From Anarhynchus alexandrinus (taxonomy: Eukaryota > Chordata > Aves > Charadriiformes > Charadriidae), in contig VUYV01000046.1 of the NCBI GenBank assembly GCA_008711295.1, positions 3,546,038 through 3,610,037 of the forward strand: a stretch of DNA of 64,000 nucleotides. The letters are read 5' to 3'. Shown here piece after piece: positions 39,101-52,935 of this stretch. The notes beneath the pieces were generated by a model. That model made no database searches and was not told where the DNA came from. It saw only the letters and a program-made list of their open reading frames with translations. Numbering within the stretch: the first letter of the stretch is position 1; each line of letters starts with the position of its first letter. A program made the position numbers and the translations under genes.

Positions 39101-42100
39101 AAAAGTCTACATTAAAAGCAGTGTACCCTCCAAAATCAACATTGTGTCAACAGATCGCTTCCACAGTATGCTTTTTTAATCCTAATTTTCAGTTTTTCAA
39201 ATCTAAATAAAGTGTGATCTCAATGAGGACATAAAGAATTCAAGCTTAATGCTGGAGACTAAAAAAGAATTTGCATCAGCTTTTAGTAAGGGGCACTAAA
39301 TAACAGGCTATAGGGTATTCAGCTGAATGGGCTCTCACCTGTAAATAGCAAGGCTTTGTGTTCATTTCTTTCAGTAATGGATACATATATGTATATTTTA
39401 TGATAATCACTAGATCATGGAATGCATTTCTGGTCTTATCCATCCATCCAAATGTCACTCGAGAACAAAATTCCCTTAAATCTACCCACAGATTTCTAAG
39501 GATTTCTTGCAAAACCCAAAGGGCAGAAACCACTGCTCCTGACACTGTGTATGCCGGGACAGCCAGTATCCTGGTGGTCAGCACATCATCTCCAGAGAGA
39601 ACCAAGGGAACATGAACACTTGGGACAGGCATTTGAAGCAAGGGCCTTCCACTACTGGAGAGCGTGAGCTTTAAGAGACATATAGCATCACATCTTCTGC
39701 TCATCGTTTTGGTGGGATTTTGGTGGGCAGCACGTTATGTAATGTCTTCTAGGTCTTCCCCATTTCTCATAGGAAACAGTATGAGCAAAGTCTCTAATAT
39801 TGTAATAGCTATAATATACACGTATCATCTAATATACATAGTATGAGTATAGTCTCATAGTACACACTTAGTATGAGAATTACAAGTTTAGTTCTGAATT
39901 AAGTCTGAAGCACCGCTTTGTCCAGCACTAAAAGCACCATATTTCTGGAAATATCCAGAAACGTATGCCTCAGGAACTATAAACTTAAAACTTAGCAATC
40001 CCTAAGCTTTAGGATCTTCCAGAATCAGGCGATAACTAAACACAGATTTTAAAGAGTAGATTTTGAAGTCTCATCAGCAGTCCTTTTGTATCCAAGTGTT
40101 CTGCACACCCTTTTTGTAGTCTGTATCTGTATCTCTAAGTTAAAAAAAATATCTTTGCCTGTAATGGGAAATGGTTCATAATGTTCTTTTTCAAGTTGCA
40201 ATTTACTTAACATTAGAAAGGCTCCCTAGGTCTCTTACTGGTAGACATTCCATCTTAATTCAATTTCTTATTACAGAAAGTAATCTCATTGAAGCATTCT
40301 AATTGAAGCATTAACTGCTAGAAATTATACACGTGGTCAGTGCATTAGAAAAATCTGCCGCTGAGGTAACCCTTGTCTGAACACAAGACATCAATAAAAT
40401 AGCCAGAAACAGATCTGAAGCTCTGCCACAACTTCCCCCCTATACACAGTAGGAAAATTTAGATCTGATTGCCTTCCGAAGAAGTACTGAAGTAAGTCTT
40501 GGCCATAGCTTGATAGATCTGAGTTTTATTTTTCAGTCCAGACATTCTACACTGCCACAGCAATAAATTTTAAATCCATGGTTAAAGTCCAAATTTTAAT
40601 GCCTAAAAAATATCTGATTATCAACTCATAACTCTCACTTTGCATTTAACATATTTAAGCAGCCAAAATGGGACAGGGCACTATCACAAATACATTCATA
40701 TAAAGTACAGAATGAAAATACATACGTAATATTTACAAAATATTTACCTTTGTAAAATGAAAGTAGAAGCAAATACAAATCAAATCTTAAAAAAATAATC
40801 TTCAGACACATTGCTGTGTTACTAGTTTGGAAAAAGCCTCAAAGTGTGAAGCTGGTGAGAAGAAGACATCAGGAAGAGGCAGAGAGCAGCAACTATTACT
40901 CAGCAGTACTGAGACCGAACAGTTATGGTTAACTTATGTTCGACTGAACATTGGCTAAGGAATTGACACTATGAAAGAGTAATGAATTGCTACCATACTG
41001 TTACTAATTTCCTGCTTATTGAAAATTATGGAAAAGCTTAAAATCTCCAGCTAGTAGTTAAACACAATTTCTATTTCTTTTCTTAATGGAATAAATTGTC
41101 AACTTACTAATAGATAAAAATATTTTCATGTATTTAAGAGTTTGGTTCAATGAGTAGAGAAAAATTCTCATACAATTAAGAGAATGTCCCTGGAACTATC
41201 TGTAAGTGCTTCAATAAATCTAGCATACATTTATATGATTTCCCTTATCCAAGTATTATAAAAAATAATCCTGGCCATGCTTCACACGTCATACTAGGCT
41301 TTCTCCTGACCTGAGCGTATGAGGACATGAAAGTGGGAGGCGTGTTAGCCTTCAGAGAAAGTTTATCACACCAAACAGAGCAGTGAGGTTAGAACAGTGA
41401 TTATAAAGCTGGCTGGCAGTAAAGGCCTGAATTTTATGCTATCGTCTAAGCTGATACTACAGCTATTAAAAAGACAACGTTCACAGAAAATGATAAGGAA
41501 CTGTCATTTCAGTGCCTTCAAAAACTTCATCACGCTACTACCAATATGGTGAGGTCCCAGAAGGAATGTGTCCTGGGGCCAAGAGATACATAAGTGAGAC
41601 TGGCAACGCTGGAGTGGAAAAACTACTTATACTGAACTGGAAAAACGTGCAGATATTGCTGCTAGTCCAATACGTTGCATGACTTCAGCAGAGGTCACAT
41701 CAAGCATCCAGACCGAGTGTGACAAACATCCCGGAAAGCTGACAGACAACAGGGGTAGTTACTTCTGATGAGCCTTCTGTAACAGGTAAGTTCTGGACAA
41801 CTTCCCTATGGGCTCCACGCACAGGACAGCGATGATCACCTGGTTCTATTCATCTTGAGCCCATGTTAAAACGCATCTAAACTCAAATGAGTGATTTTTT
41901 TTTTTTTCGCTCTGGCATGATTGTACCTGTGAGATACTGCCTCCAGAATTAACCTTTCCAATTTTTCAGAATGAAGTAGGTATTCTGCTTCCCATTTTGA
42001 TATTGTTTTTTAAAAAACAACTTCTTAATCAAGAAGAGGAAGGAGAAGATTAGGATAGGCAGGAGGCAGAAATGAGTAGGTTCCTCGTAGGTGTTAGATA

Positions 42101-44347
42101 TTCATTGGTCTCAAGGACTACGGAAAAGAGTTAGCAAAAGGAGGGAAGGAAAGTGGATGCTGTTTGTAACTCAGTGATGGCCTCATTTTCTGTTACAAGG
42201 TGTACTCATGTACTGAATGTACTCGAACTGAAAGCCCTGCATCTTTGGGATATTTACAGTTACAGAAGGCATGTGGTTGAAGGCTTCCCTCCAGAATACA
42301 GTTTGCTTCTTTCTGAACTTGCATAGTTTCACATTATTTTAATGAGTACAAAGCAGAGGCTTGTAAGCCTAAAGGGAATGAAAAGCTTCATGAATCCTCA
42401 CAGACTTTCCAATCCTCAATGGAAAAGTTCTAAAAGCTGCTCTGCAATCTCTCTGGATATCCCAGTCTCCGAGGCTCTGAAACTACACGCTGCTTAAAGT
42501 AACATCTTATAATGCCCACAATCTCATGGATATCTTCAGTCTACAGACACCTCTCAGCAAACAGTGACACCTTACTCTGCTCACGTATTTAGGTTGACAA
42601 ACCAGCACTTAATACTAGATATGGCTAAACAGAAATTAGTAACAAAAGGACAGAAATACTATAATGACTCCTACCGTGTTACCTTAACCTGTAAAAGATA
42701 CAGTTAAGGCACTTTGATAATGTACTACAAATGGGCAGGTAAAAAAATACCACGCATTAAATTTAACGTACAATACACTGATGGTTCATGTCCTAGCAAG
42801 ACTTTATTCTAATGAATCTCCATTTTAAAAAAGGAGTCACAGAAAATACGGAATTTTAAAATGGACCAGCTAGCATCGCTTTATCAATTACAGCTTTAAA
42901 TATCTCTACCCCAGTTAAGATACCTTGTTTGGAAGATAAGTGATCCAGTTCTAGAGAACATTCTTTTTAGAAGTTATTTAGCACAGCACTATTTTTCTTT
43001 GTAGTGCTATTTTCTAATTATTCTCTCACAAGTAAAGCATACATCAGGATACTGATTCAAACAGCTGCTATTTCCATGCCACTTCTATATGCACATGCTA
43101 TAAATAGCAGATATATATAAATATGAAGTTGCTCAAAGAGGTTTATTTTCTACCACATCACCATGCATTCTACAGTGCATGCCCTGGAAACAGGCTGTTA
43201 AATGAGGACTAATTCCTTTGAAAGCATTGTGAAATAACTGCTTATTTGCACCTTGACTAGTCAAGTCAGGTATAGCCAGGAGACATTTAGACACATTGTT
43301 CAAGTACTAGTTCTCATGACATCAGTAAACTACATTGATTTCTTTTGAATTGTTCAGGTACATGTATAAGTGTTTGTACTAATGACATTAAACTTTCTGC
43401 ATAAAGCTACATGTTACACAAAAAATTAGGTTTTGATCAAAAGGACAATGGTTGAGATTTTAGAGTTTTTTTTTGGGGGGGTGAAAGAAGAGATGGAGAA
43501 GGTACACAGAAGAAAAGTTGAGAGAAAAGCAAAAAATGTCTAAATAGCAAAACTATTTTCTGGAACTCAGGAACTCCTTTTTCACTAGTCTGAATAACAG
43601 AGACAAAGTCCAGACAGACTTGGGTGTAAAGAGGGCATGCTAGAACCTTTAAGATATATAAAACATTAAAAGCATTGCCCTTGAAAATGTAACTTCTCTG
43701 TAAGATTAAATCCATTTTTGTGACTATAGTTTTGATTTAATAAGCTTTTTTATGCCAGTGCTCTTCAAGTTCAGTTTAAATTGTTTACCCTAATAATTCA
43801 TAACTGTCTATAATTTTCAGTCATGTACAATGTAAAGTACTTTGATATGTTTAACTTTTACTACAATAAAGTCAAGATAAAAATGTATGCATTCTTGAGA
43901 TACACTGTACATTGTTAAAATTTGAGGATCAATTCTGAAGCTTTCATAAAAATATTTTAATTGTCTAATTGTTAAACAGTTATATGACCACAAAGATAGG
44001 TTTGGGAAGAAGAGTAGAATATTATTCTCAGTTTTAGTTGAGAATTAAAAGTCTACTGACAATGTGATTTTTCGGAAACCTAATATAACACATTTAAGAG
44101 GTTCATAACTATTTTGCGAAATGCACTGTAAATGTCTTTATGGTAGTACATATAACCTGAACTTTTATTAGTATGAAACAGTTCAAGCCTGAGAAGGTGA
44201 TGAGATGACCGTATGTGCTGTAGATTCTGGGTACAAGACTCAATTAGGTGCTAATTAAAAGGATTCTACCGAGTTCTAAAGCGATAGTCAAGATCATCCC
44301 TCCAAAATCATAAACTTTATGCATGATATAACAACAGCTTAACTTAC
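33145..44347 (-). other. KHDRBS3: KHDRBS3 intron 6 (11.2 kb)
   Basis: The intron lies between the exon 6 donor (44347/44346) and the exon 7 acceptor (33146/33145). It is notably free of CR1 and LTR sequence. It contains low-complexity T/G DNA at about 38401-38450, a 12-bp direct repeat TGCCCGCAGTTG at 36902-36913 and 36926-36937, and a 142-codon minus-strand open frame (39704-39276) without recognisable motifs. Confidence 0.85.
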
Positions 44348-44540
44348 ATATTCACCGTACGTCTCCTGCGCTGGAGGTGGTGGAAGAGGCCGGTAGCCTG
44401 CAGGTGGAGGTACTCCTCTTGCTCTGGGTGCTAGAAGTCCACGGCTACGACTGACTGGTCCTCTACTGGGAGGCGCTCCTCTGGGTGCTGGTGCCCCTCT
44501 CGGTACTCCCGCTGGTGGTGGAGGCACTCCTCCACGGCCC
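44348..44540 (-). CDS. KHDRBS3: KHDRBS3 internal exon (exon 6): RG/proline-rich region
   Basis: This 193-nt exon supplies the third base of the Arg codon split with exon 5, then 64 codons ending QETYGEY. The peptide is dominated by RG and Pro motifs: GRGGVPPPP, two PRGAP units, [22 protein letters not shown] and GYRPLPPPP. In SAM68-like proteins this region is arginine-methylated and binds SH3 and WW domains. It is locally far more GC-rich than its introns. The acceptor is TTCACAG at 44542/44541 and the donor is TAT|GTAAGTT at 44347/44346. The Pro run is interrupted by Leu, giving RPLPPPP, a textbook class I Src-SH3 ligand pattern. The order of motifs and the LLAPRARG and TYGEY segments favour KHDRBS3 over KHDRBS2. 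Confidence 0.95.
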
Positions 44541-47500
44541 CTGTGAATATATGGATCACTTACCATTAAATACTACACCCTTGGCCTCCCTTTCAACAGC
44601 TCCCTCCCCCACATCATGACAATTGTGCTTCGCTACAGCCAGGAAAAGTCTAAAAGAGGTTTTTAGTTTGTCTTTTTTTCCTGTATGCTTTAATCCAATT
44701 ATACATATTATGCAAAAAATGCTGAAAGATACAAACTAGGCATGTGATTCAGTGATGGACTTCTCACTAGCTTGAGCCATTCTCGCACACACAGAGACAC
44801 GCAAACCAATTTGCTGGAATCAGCCAACTTCACTAGAATTTGACTTATAGTATGTGAAATCACAACCACAGAATAACAGGTTAATTTGAAGCTGTCAGGC
44901 TATATCCTACTCAAACCCTGCACAGAGGAATCAGTTGCAACTCCCTTCTGATCCCGCATAAGCCAAACGCAATCCAAAGATTACACTGCCTGTAAGAGAT
45001 TGAGTGGGTCAGAAAAATTACATTTTCTCCTGGTTCTAAAGAAGAGATTTCCAGCTGTTGCAGGAAACATAAATGTGCAGGGTGATTATAGGATATAACC
45101 TGATATTCTATATGTATTAAAGAACAATAACAGTATATTCTGTTTTTAAGTTCTGAAACAATGATGAGCATTAACTTCCATTTTATTACTTTGGACACTT
45201 AACATACAGATGAAAAATCTGAGACCTAAACCAGAACAATTTTCAAAAATATCTGATCCATTTAGAGGTGGTGTTCCCCCCGCCTCCCTATAGTAAAGGG
45301 AGAGACTTAGAGGTACAATCTGTGAGAAATTTGCATCATTTATCCTCTTTTAAACAGGATGGCTAAGACATTGCTAATAGACATCTCCTTTTTAAAGGAG
45401 CTCATTTCACCCCATGGACTATAATTGAGTTTAATTGGGTTTAAATGACTGCTCTGTAGGCACATAGACTTGTTCCAAGGAAGTCACACCCTTATTGTAT
45501 ACTGTAACAGATACATAGAAGAAAAAACAAACACAAGCTCTACACACTAGTTTTCTACCTGTCAAGCCACCATCTAATTAATCTCAACAGCAGTAATTGA
45601 GTGAAAATACTCTGTCCTCATTTAAATAGAAATTTCCAACTTACACAACATCATAAAGATCCAGATTTGGCCTTAAGATTTCCTATCCCATTTCAAGTCA
45701 TAATTTCTCATTGGTAAACTTCTGATAAAATTACCATATTTTTTCTGATAAGTAATTAATCTTTGGAATACTGCATCACTAAATGAAGAATGCAAAAACA
45801 TAAATACTTGATACAATCAGGATAGACTTTATTAATTCTAATTACCAATCAAAACACAGTCACAAAGTATTTTAAACAAGCCTATAGAGTAAGTGATTTA
45901 AAACTGTGCTTATTACTTGGTTTTGGCTAATCTGTAGAATGCCTCCTCAGGACAGGGTACCAGCTGCTTATTTGACTTCATGGTAGTGGGGGCAGGGGTG
46001 AGCAGTGAAGTTCCCAGACACAGCCTGCTGAAGTAATATAAAGAAATAGCAAATGTGATACTTTCCAAGTGAAGCCAAAGAAAGGGAAATGAATCTATTG
46101 GCATAGACAATAGTCAATACCAAGTTTAAAAAAAAAAGTCAGTAAAAAGACTCAAGAATTACTGAATCACTAGCCATAATCTTCACGGCATCCTTCTGAC
46201 AGGGTGCAAGTGAAAGCAGCAGGAAATGGGACATGCTGAAAAACATGGGAAAACATTTGAGGGAGGGGAAAAAAAAAAGTACAGTTTTTAGAGCCAGCAG
46301 AGGTTTATTCTTAGAGAGTAATTAGAGCACCAGATTCATGTGATGAGAAGGTCTTTTCTGCGTTTCAAAAACAGTTAGTAGGATTGGAGTGATGATGGGT
46401 GGGAAATCATACTTCTCCTATATTAGGAGACCATTTACATGCTTTTGGGGATTTTTTTTTTTGTTTGTTTTGTTAGAGTTACTGTCAGAAGAATAAACAA
46501 TCCAAGATGTATAGCTCCACTCAGATGGTTACTGCACCAGGCTGGAGGAGACTAGGAAGGTGCAGAGATAGGAAACCCGGTAACAGGAGAGTTCAATTAC
46601 CACCACGCAGATTTGAGTCATCGGGGTATGATGCTAAAAGCAAGTTTTTAGAAACTGTAAATTGCTATTTCGCTAAGAAGTTGGCAGGGAACTAAATAAG
46701 TTTGATTGATATTAACAATGAAAAGAAACAGATTCAAAATATTGCGTAACCACTTGAATAGGAACCTTTGCATGCCTTTCCAAAAACAGCAGATCAGTTC
46801 TGATATTGCTTAATTTGAAAAAAGTTAGCTACGTAAGGTATGTTTAAAAAGATTTAAGAGAGCAAAATTTATATACACAATATGGGAAGACATTTAGAGA
46901 AATCCCATGGGAAGTCAGAGAAAATACACAACTGTCAAAGAAAAAGCTTAAGGTCAAAAGGAGCTCAGGAAGGCTGGAACAGCAGGGCTGGAGAGGTATT
47001 AAAAGAGGTATCACTTGAAAAGCTGAACCCATCTCTAACCTCAAAGGACAAATGCTAAAAACACAAATGTAAAGTAGTCAGAAAAGCAGGTCAGAAATAA
47101 TTTAAAGAATTTGTAAAAAGCCTAAGAAAATAAAAGTCCTTCAAACATTCTGGAATTAGGAAACCTGCCAGAGTGAGGTCCAAACACTGGTGAACAACAG
47201 TATATGTATATATGTATGTATACATTAAGGTTTTTTTTGCTACACAATCGAGAAAGTTTGGACAAGGTTCTCATGGTAGAGCCTTTCCTTATGGGGAATG
47301 CATTGGATGGTGCCGCCAGCTATCTTAGAGACAAATTACAGAAGAAAAGGAGCAAATAAAAGCAATTGCATCTTCTTTCTGTAAGCTACAACAGGAGTTC
47401 AGACACCTAGCTCTTTAATCTGTAGCTGAATCCCAACCTGGCTGGTAAGGAAAGGAAAACAGCAGAAAAAATTCAAAGCAACAAAGTATAAAAGGGGACA

Positions 47501-47873
47501 CTTGGGAGTTAATACACACACAAATTTATATATCTTAACATTATACACAGTAATAGGTTCTGTGCTATCACTGCCCATAGAACATCTAGAGTTAAGATTG
47601 GCCCAATGGTCAAACCAGTAAAAAAAAAAATACAGATTTAGAAAATATAAGAGAACACAGAAAACTTCATTACCCGACTGTGTGTATTCACAGTCCCATT
47701 TTTTAATTTGGACAGAACCTAAAAGAATTGGAAGTGCATCAGAAACTATGTCAAAGATGACCAACAGTATAGAACAACTTACATATAAGGAACAATTAAG
47801 TAGATTAAGGCACTTCATACTACAAATGACAACTGAGGTTCATACAATAGAATTCAACAGAAACACCAAAGGA

Positions 47874-48225
47874 ACAGAGACAGCTGAGGGGTGACCTCAT
47901 GGCAGTCAACTTCCTCAAGGGGGGCAGTGGAGCAGTGGAGCAGGAGGTGCTGATCGGAAACTGGTGACCAGTGACAGGGCACAAGGCAGTGGAATGAAGC
48001 TGCGTCAGCGCAAGTTCAGATGGGACATTAGGAAGAGGTTCTTCACAGAGAGTGGTCAGTCACTGGAGCAGGCTCCCCAGGGAAATGGTCACAGCCCCAA
48101 GCCTGTCAGAGTTCAAGAAGTGTCTGGACAACTCTAAATCATATGCTTCAGTTTTAGGTAGTCCTGCAAGGAGCAGTGATTCGGACTCAAGCCTTATGGG
48201 TCCCTTCCAACTTAAGATATTCTAA
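47874..48225 (+). mobile_element. CR1 LINE 3' fragment, divergent subfamily
   Basis: It starts GAGACAGCTGAGGGGTGACC, the CR1 segment coding for the conserved RRLRGDL-type motif. It passes through AGATGGGACATTAGGAAGAG and ends GGGTCCCTTCCAACTTAAGA, TATTCTAAG. The 3' end differs from the other copies in the window (TTAAGATATTCTAAG instead of CCATTCTATGATT), which indicates a different CR1 subfamily. It is antisense to KHDRBS3. Confidence 0.88.
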
Positions 48226-48359
48226 GGTACATAAGGAATTATTCAGCAGTTTTCAGTGTGAGAATTGGGGGATAAACATGTAGGGATAGAATATAAAACC
48301 AGATTGCCTGAAGGCCTGAGCCACTATGACTGTTCTGATGAAGTGCAATCACTGGATGA

Positions 48360-49340
48360 CAGAATGGTTGGGATTTGAAGGGATTGCCAGAGGTCATCTG
48401 ATTGAACCTCCTGCTCAAGCAGGGCCACTTAGAACCAGTTGCCCAGGACCATGTCCAGGTGGATTTTGAATGTCTCCAAGGACAGAGACTCCACAACCTC
48501 TCTGGGCAACATGTGCCAGTCTCCCGTCACTGGGCACCACCCAAAAGAGCCTTCTCTTTCCAGGCTGAACAGTCCCAGCTCTCAGGCTTTCCTCATAGGA
48601 GGGATGCTCCATACCCTTCATTATCTTTGTGGCCCTTCGATGAACTCCGCAGTATATGCCCATGTCCCTCTTGTACTGGAGAGCCCAGAAATGGATACAG
48701 CACTCCAGGTGTGGTCTCACCAGTAATGAGGGGAAGGATCACCTCCCTCAGCCTGCAAGCAACAATAATGCAGCCCAGGATACCATTAGCCTACTTTGCA
48801 GCAAGTGCTGGCTCATGTTCAACTTGGTGTCCACCCAGGTCCTTTTCTGCCACACTGTTTTCCAGCTGGGTGGCCTCCAGAATGGAGTTGTTCTTCCCCA
48901 GGTGCAGGACTTCACACTTCCCCTTGTTGAGCTTCATGGAATTCCTGTCAGGCCATTTCTCCAGCCTGTCAAGGTCCCTCTGGAGGGCAGCACAACCCTC
49001 TGGCATATCACCCACTACTCCCAGTGCAAACTTGCTGAGGGAACATTCTGCCCCATCATCCAGATTAATGAAGTTAATCAGGCTGGATCCAGCACTGACC
49101 ACTGGAGCACACTGCTTGTTACTGGCCTCCAGCTGGAATTTGCACCACTGATCACCACCCTCTGGCCACAAATTACAAACCACTTGTCTCCTCATCCAGC
49201 CTATATACCACCAGTTTCTCTTTGAGGATCTTATGGGAGACAGCCTTCCTGAAGTCACAGCAGACAATATCCACTTCTCTCCCCTTACCTACCAGGCCGG
49301 TCACTTCATCATAGAATGCCGTCACATTGATCAAGCATGA
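48360..49340 (-). mobile_element. CR1 LINE, 5'-truncated, divergent subfamily
   Basis: It begins on the plus strand with CAGAATGGTTGG (tail complement), GATTTGAAGGGATTGCCAGA and GGTCATCTGATTGAACCTCC. Minus-strand translation gives MRPHLECCIHFWALQYKRDM, RATKIMKGMEHPSYEESL, ECSLSKFALGV (ADD region decayed) and RDLDRLEKWPDRNSMKLNKG. The right end carries the RT segment around ATCTTATGGGAGACAGCC and the LVDE/ITKAFD region. It has many frameshifts and is inactive. It faces the plus-strand CR1 at 47874-48225 tail to tail, 134 bp apart. Confidence 0.92.
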
Positions 49341-52300
49341 CAAGCAGCACAACTATTGGAAATAACTTTTCCTTTTGATAAAGAAAAGTGTACTATATTA
49401 ATTAACCCTCAATCAGAATGCTTCCGAGTCTGACATTTGATCAGTCTCCCAATGCACTCCCTTTCCTGTTAGCCCTCAATCCTTCCACTATTTTACTGTT
49501 ACAGAAGAAAAAGATCTTTGTTTCCACTTTTATAGGCCACAAAGCATTACCCCCAAACCTTGAAAGTTGTGTGCTATCAAAACTCATTTGTCAGCCCATG
49601 TCAGCCTTGACTACCTGCCCATATTCTGAAATACAAGGGTCATTTTGCCTTTACTTTTCCCTCCTCACTACCATGATGTCATCCCATTCCCTTTCATAAT
49701 TCTTTTCAATGTCCTCTTTACCCCAGTGCCCGTAAGAACTTTTTCTACAGTATTGAGATCACCAACATACCCAGGCTAATGGTGTACACAAATGGGCACT
49801 GAAACCCCCATATATCTATATTCAAACCTTTGTACACTTTAACTCTATTTCAAAGTACTTACACAATAAAAGTGCCTTATTTTCAGGACACCTGAAATAA
49901 AGAGGTCCTTGCCTGTGATCCCCCAGATTTAGAATACTGCAAAAACACAAGTACTGAAGCATCACAGGAGATACTAATGTTTGGTTTTCTTTTTGCTACA
50001 TTTGTAAGAAAAATTCTACTCTTCTGTATCTTATGTCAGTATATTATCCAGAATCTCAGATTTCTTTGGATGAGGGCAATCCTACTCCTTAAGTACCTAT
50101 TAACTGTATTTTACACTAAACAGACTGCAGTAGTTAAATAGACAATACTTAAACATACTCAGTAAATCCTAGCTTCTAGCCAGATGCTATCATCACCTCC
50201 AGACATGCTTTAACAACAAAGTAATCATCTACATACTTGACAACATTGAGTCCTACTGTCAAAGAAACATTTTACTGCCCTAAAACAGATTATTCCAGCT
50301 ATGTGAGAAAATTTTAAATACTTCAACGTTTCATCTTTATTATCAGTTTGGTTTTGATTTTCCTGAATTTATTAATACAGCAGTGGTGAATCCAGTGAAG
50401 GAAGTTAACTCTTCCCCATTAAAATGCTCAGGTAATTTAGGTGGTTACATTAATTTTACTCTCATTGCTGAGTAACTAACTTACAGGCTCTGCAGTGAAA
50501 AGGTCTTTTTCAGTCTAGGTACCATGGACTAGACCAAATAAAGCAAATCCCAGTAACTCATTTAATATCTTTTGTTTTCACTACACACTGAACAGTGAAC
50601 CAGAATAGTGGGGGGAAATCTAATTTATCTCATATGACACAGCATTCCTTGAAGATAATGTCATGAAAACTATTTTTGTTGGAACTTGAATCTTGCCCCC
50701 ATAATGTTATTTTATTATTTATACTTGCAATTTAGTATGAGAGGCAAAAAAAAAAAATAAGTGAAGCACTACATTTCTATAAAGCTGTCAAATACATTAG
50801 GGAATGGGAGAAGTGGCCTTTCACAAAAGTGTTAGAATGTGCTAGTGTGATTTGTAAATACAGTGCAGTAATTATAGAGGATAATCTTAATATAAAAACC
50901 TGAGAAGTGTACCTTACTGTGTACAGTTAAAATATTAAAGAACTGCATTTTGTACCTGATTAAACTCTCACTGTTTGAATAAACAGTTTAATGTGTGGAA
51001 AAACATTCTAAAGAAGAAATCTAGTACTACTCAGACCCACATTATACTATATTAGACTTGGAACATTTGTGAATCTTTGGAATTAATTCACAGGTACTAA
51101 TCTAATCCCTGGTTGTCACTAAAATCACATTTTACCAACTCATACAACTTAAATACATTCATAGAAAACTACTTCAAAGACTTCCTCTTTGGCCTTTATT
51201 AGCAATAATGTGACATATCTACTTTATAGTAGTCCCATAGTGTTCCTAGCTTTTATTTTTTCCTGCAAACTAAGTTATTGCCCTTGACCAGAGCAGGCAT
51301 AGCATCCAGCCAATATTCCCTTCCAGCTTCCCTCAGCAATAGCTCTACTTTATCTTTCACTTTCTTCTCTCTAGTATTACACTGATTTTTATTTCAAGTT
51401 TCTCCTTGCACTGAATGACCAAGTTAGTAAAATTACTCCGATTATGAAATCACAGCTAGAGTCAGTTCGCAGCTTTCCTTCACTTGTTTTTGCGAAAGAA
51501 CAATTAAATGACTTTATGTGCTATGAAGCTCCTTCTCAGCATCTCCTGTCCAGAAGGGGAAGTAAATGTAAGAATAGCTTTAAAATAATAATTGTGAAAT
51601 TTAGGACCAGTTCCCTAGTACTGTATTATTCAAGGAGGAAACACTTGAAATTCTTTAGTTTCAGCATTCATAGTTGCACATGCCCGCAAGGATTTAAACT
51701 TTTCAACAAATGGATCTAACAAATTTTGTTACCAGATGTTGATAAATTTTCTCCCTTTGAGCACAGCCAACTACAGTCAATGTTCCTCAAACAGTAAATA
51801 CTTTATATTAGACATCTGAAAAATAACAGACCTGTTATTTTAAAATGTCAGTACCAAAATATTGAGCGCTGATATCCGGATACCACGCACAGAGCTAGCT
51901 GATTCCTGCCTTTTCATCTTTTTTCAAAAGAGTCAACATTGAAGTTAACATTCTTACAGAAGGTTTATTTCACATTTTTATTTGAAAACGGTAACATGTA
52001 TGTTCATGTTTCCATTTTGTGAAAAAATGGGGAATTTATCACAAGACTAAAGAAACAAAACACTGAACATGATACCTGCCTTTGTCCTGGATCCTGAACT
52101 GGCTTTGCCAAGTATTTTTTGTGCTACAGAATCTTTTGCAGACCTATGTGTTCTCAAGAAGTTATTCTTCAAAAAAGAAACCAGTTGATTCCAGACATAT
52201 GACATGAAATATCTAAGTTTGATCTGGTGACTAGCAAAGAACAGTTGGAAGTTGTGAACACATTACAGCAGTGATCCACATCACATGTCAGAATTAATAT

Positions 52301-52616
52301 GAGGTAAGACAGCAAATTCTAACCTACAACTTTTAACAGTTTTATTTGTCCCCACAGTGACATTCATTCAACCATTAGGATCCCAGCCATGCATACACTG
52401 AAACACGAACGAAAAGATAAATGGGAAAGTAAAAAAACCTCACAATCTCATGCAAGCATAAAACAGAATTTTGCTATTTCTTTAGACTATTCCTACATGT
52501 TGGCTCTATGAGAGATTACCTTTCCCTCCCCTCATATTAGTGAAACCAAAATATCTGCTTTCAAATACAATTGCTCTCTTTATCTGGGGAGTGAACCCAA
52601 CCAGCTCTCCCCTATT

Positions 52617-52935
52617 GTGGCCTTTCAATACTTAAGGAAGGCTGCCTGTACGAAAGATGGTGAGACATTTTACCAGGACCTGTAGTCACAGGACAGGAGG
52701 CAACAGTCTTAAACTGAAAAAGGGTAGGTTTAGATGGGACACAAGTAAGGAATTTTTACGATGAGGGTAGTGAGATGCTGGAACAGTTTTCCCGGAGAAG
52801 CTGTGGATGCTCCATCATTGGAAGTGTTCAAGGTCAGGTTGGATGGGGCTTTGAGCACATCCCTTCCCATGGCAGGGGGGCTGGACTAGATCTTTAAAAG
52901 ATCCCTTCCAACCCAAACCATTCTATGATTCTAAC
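52617..52935 (+). mobile_element. CR1 LINE 3' fragment
   Basis: The start GTGGCCTTTCAATACTTAAG matches the CR1 AAFQYLKG-coding segment. It passes through GGTAGGTTTAGATGGGACAC and ends GATCCCTTCCAACCCAAACC, ATTCTATGATTCTA. It is about 320 bp and antisense to KHDRBS3. Confidence 0.93.

Noticed and set aside
39276..39704. 142-codon open frame on the minus strand inside intron 6
   Set aside because: No recognisable domain, no splice or promoter context and no composition typical of coding DNA. One such frame is plausible by chance in 64 kb. A homology search would decide.
47201..47226. TATG/TATA microsatellite-like stretch
   Set aside because: Short and imperfect, ordinary for intron DNA.
48402..49151. 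249-codon plus-strand frame, the longest in the window
   Set aside because: It lies wholly in a minus-strand CR1 copy and reads its complement; no independent protein signal.
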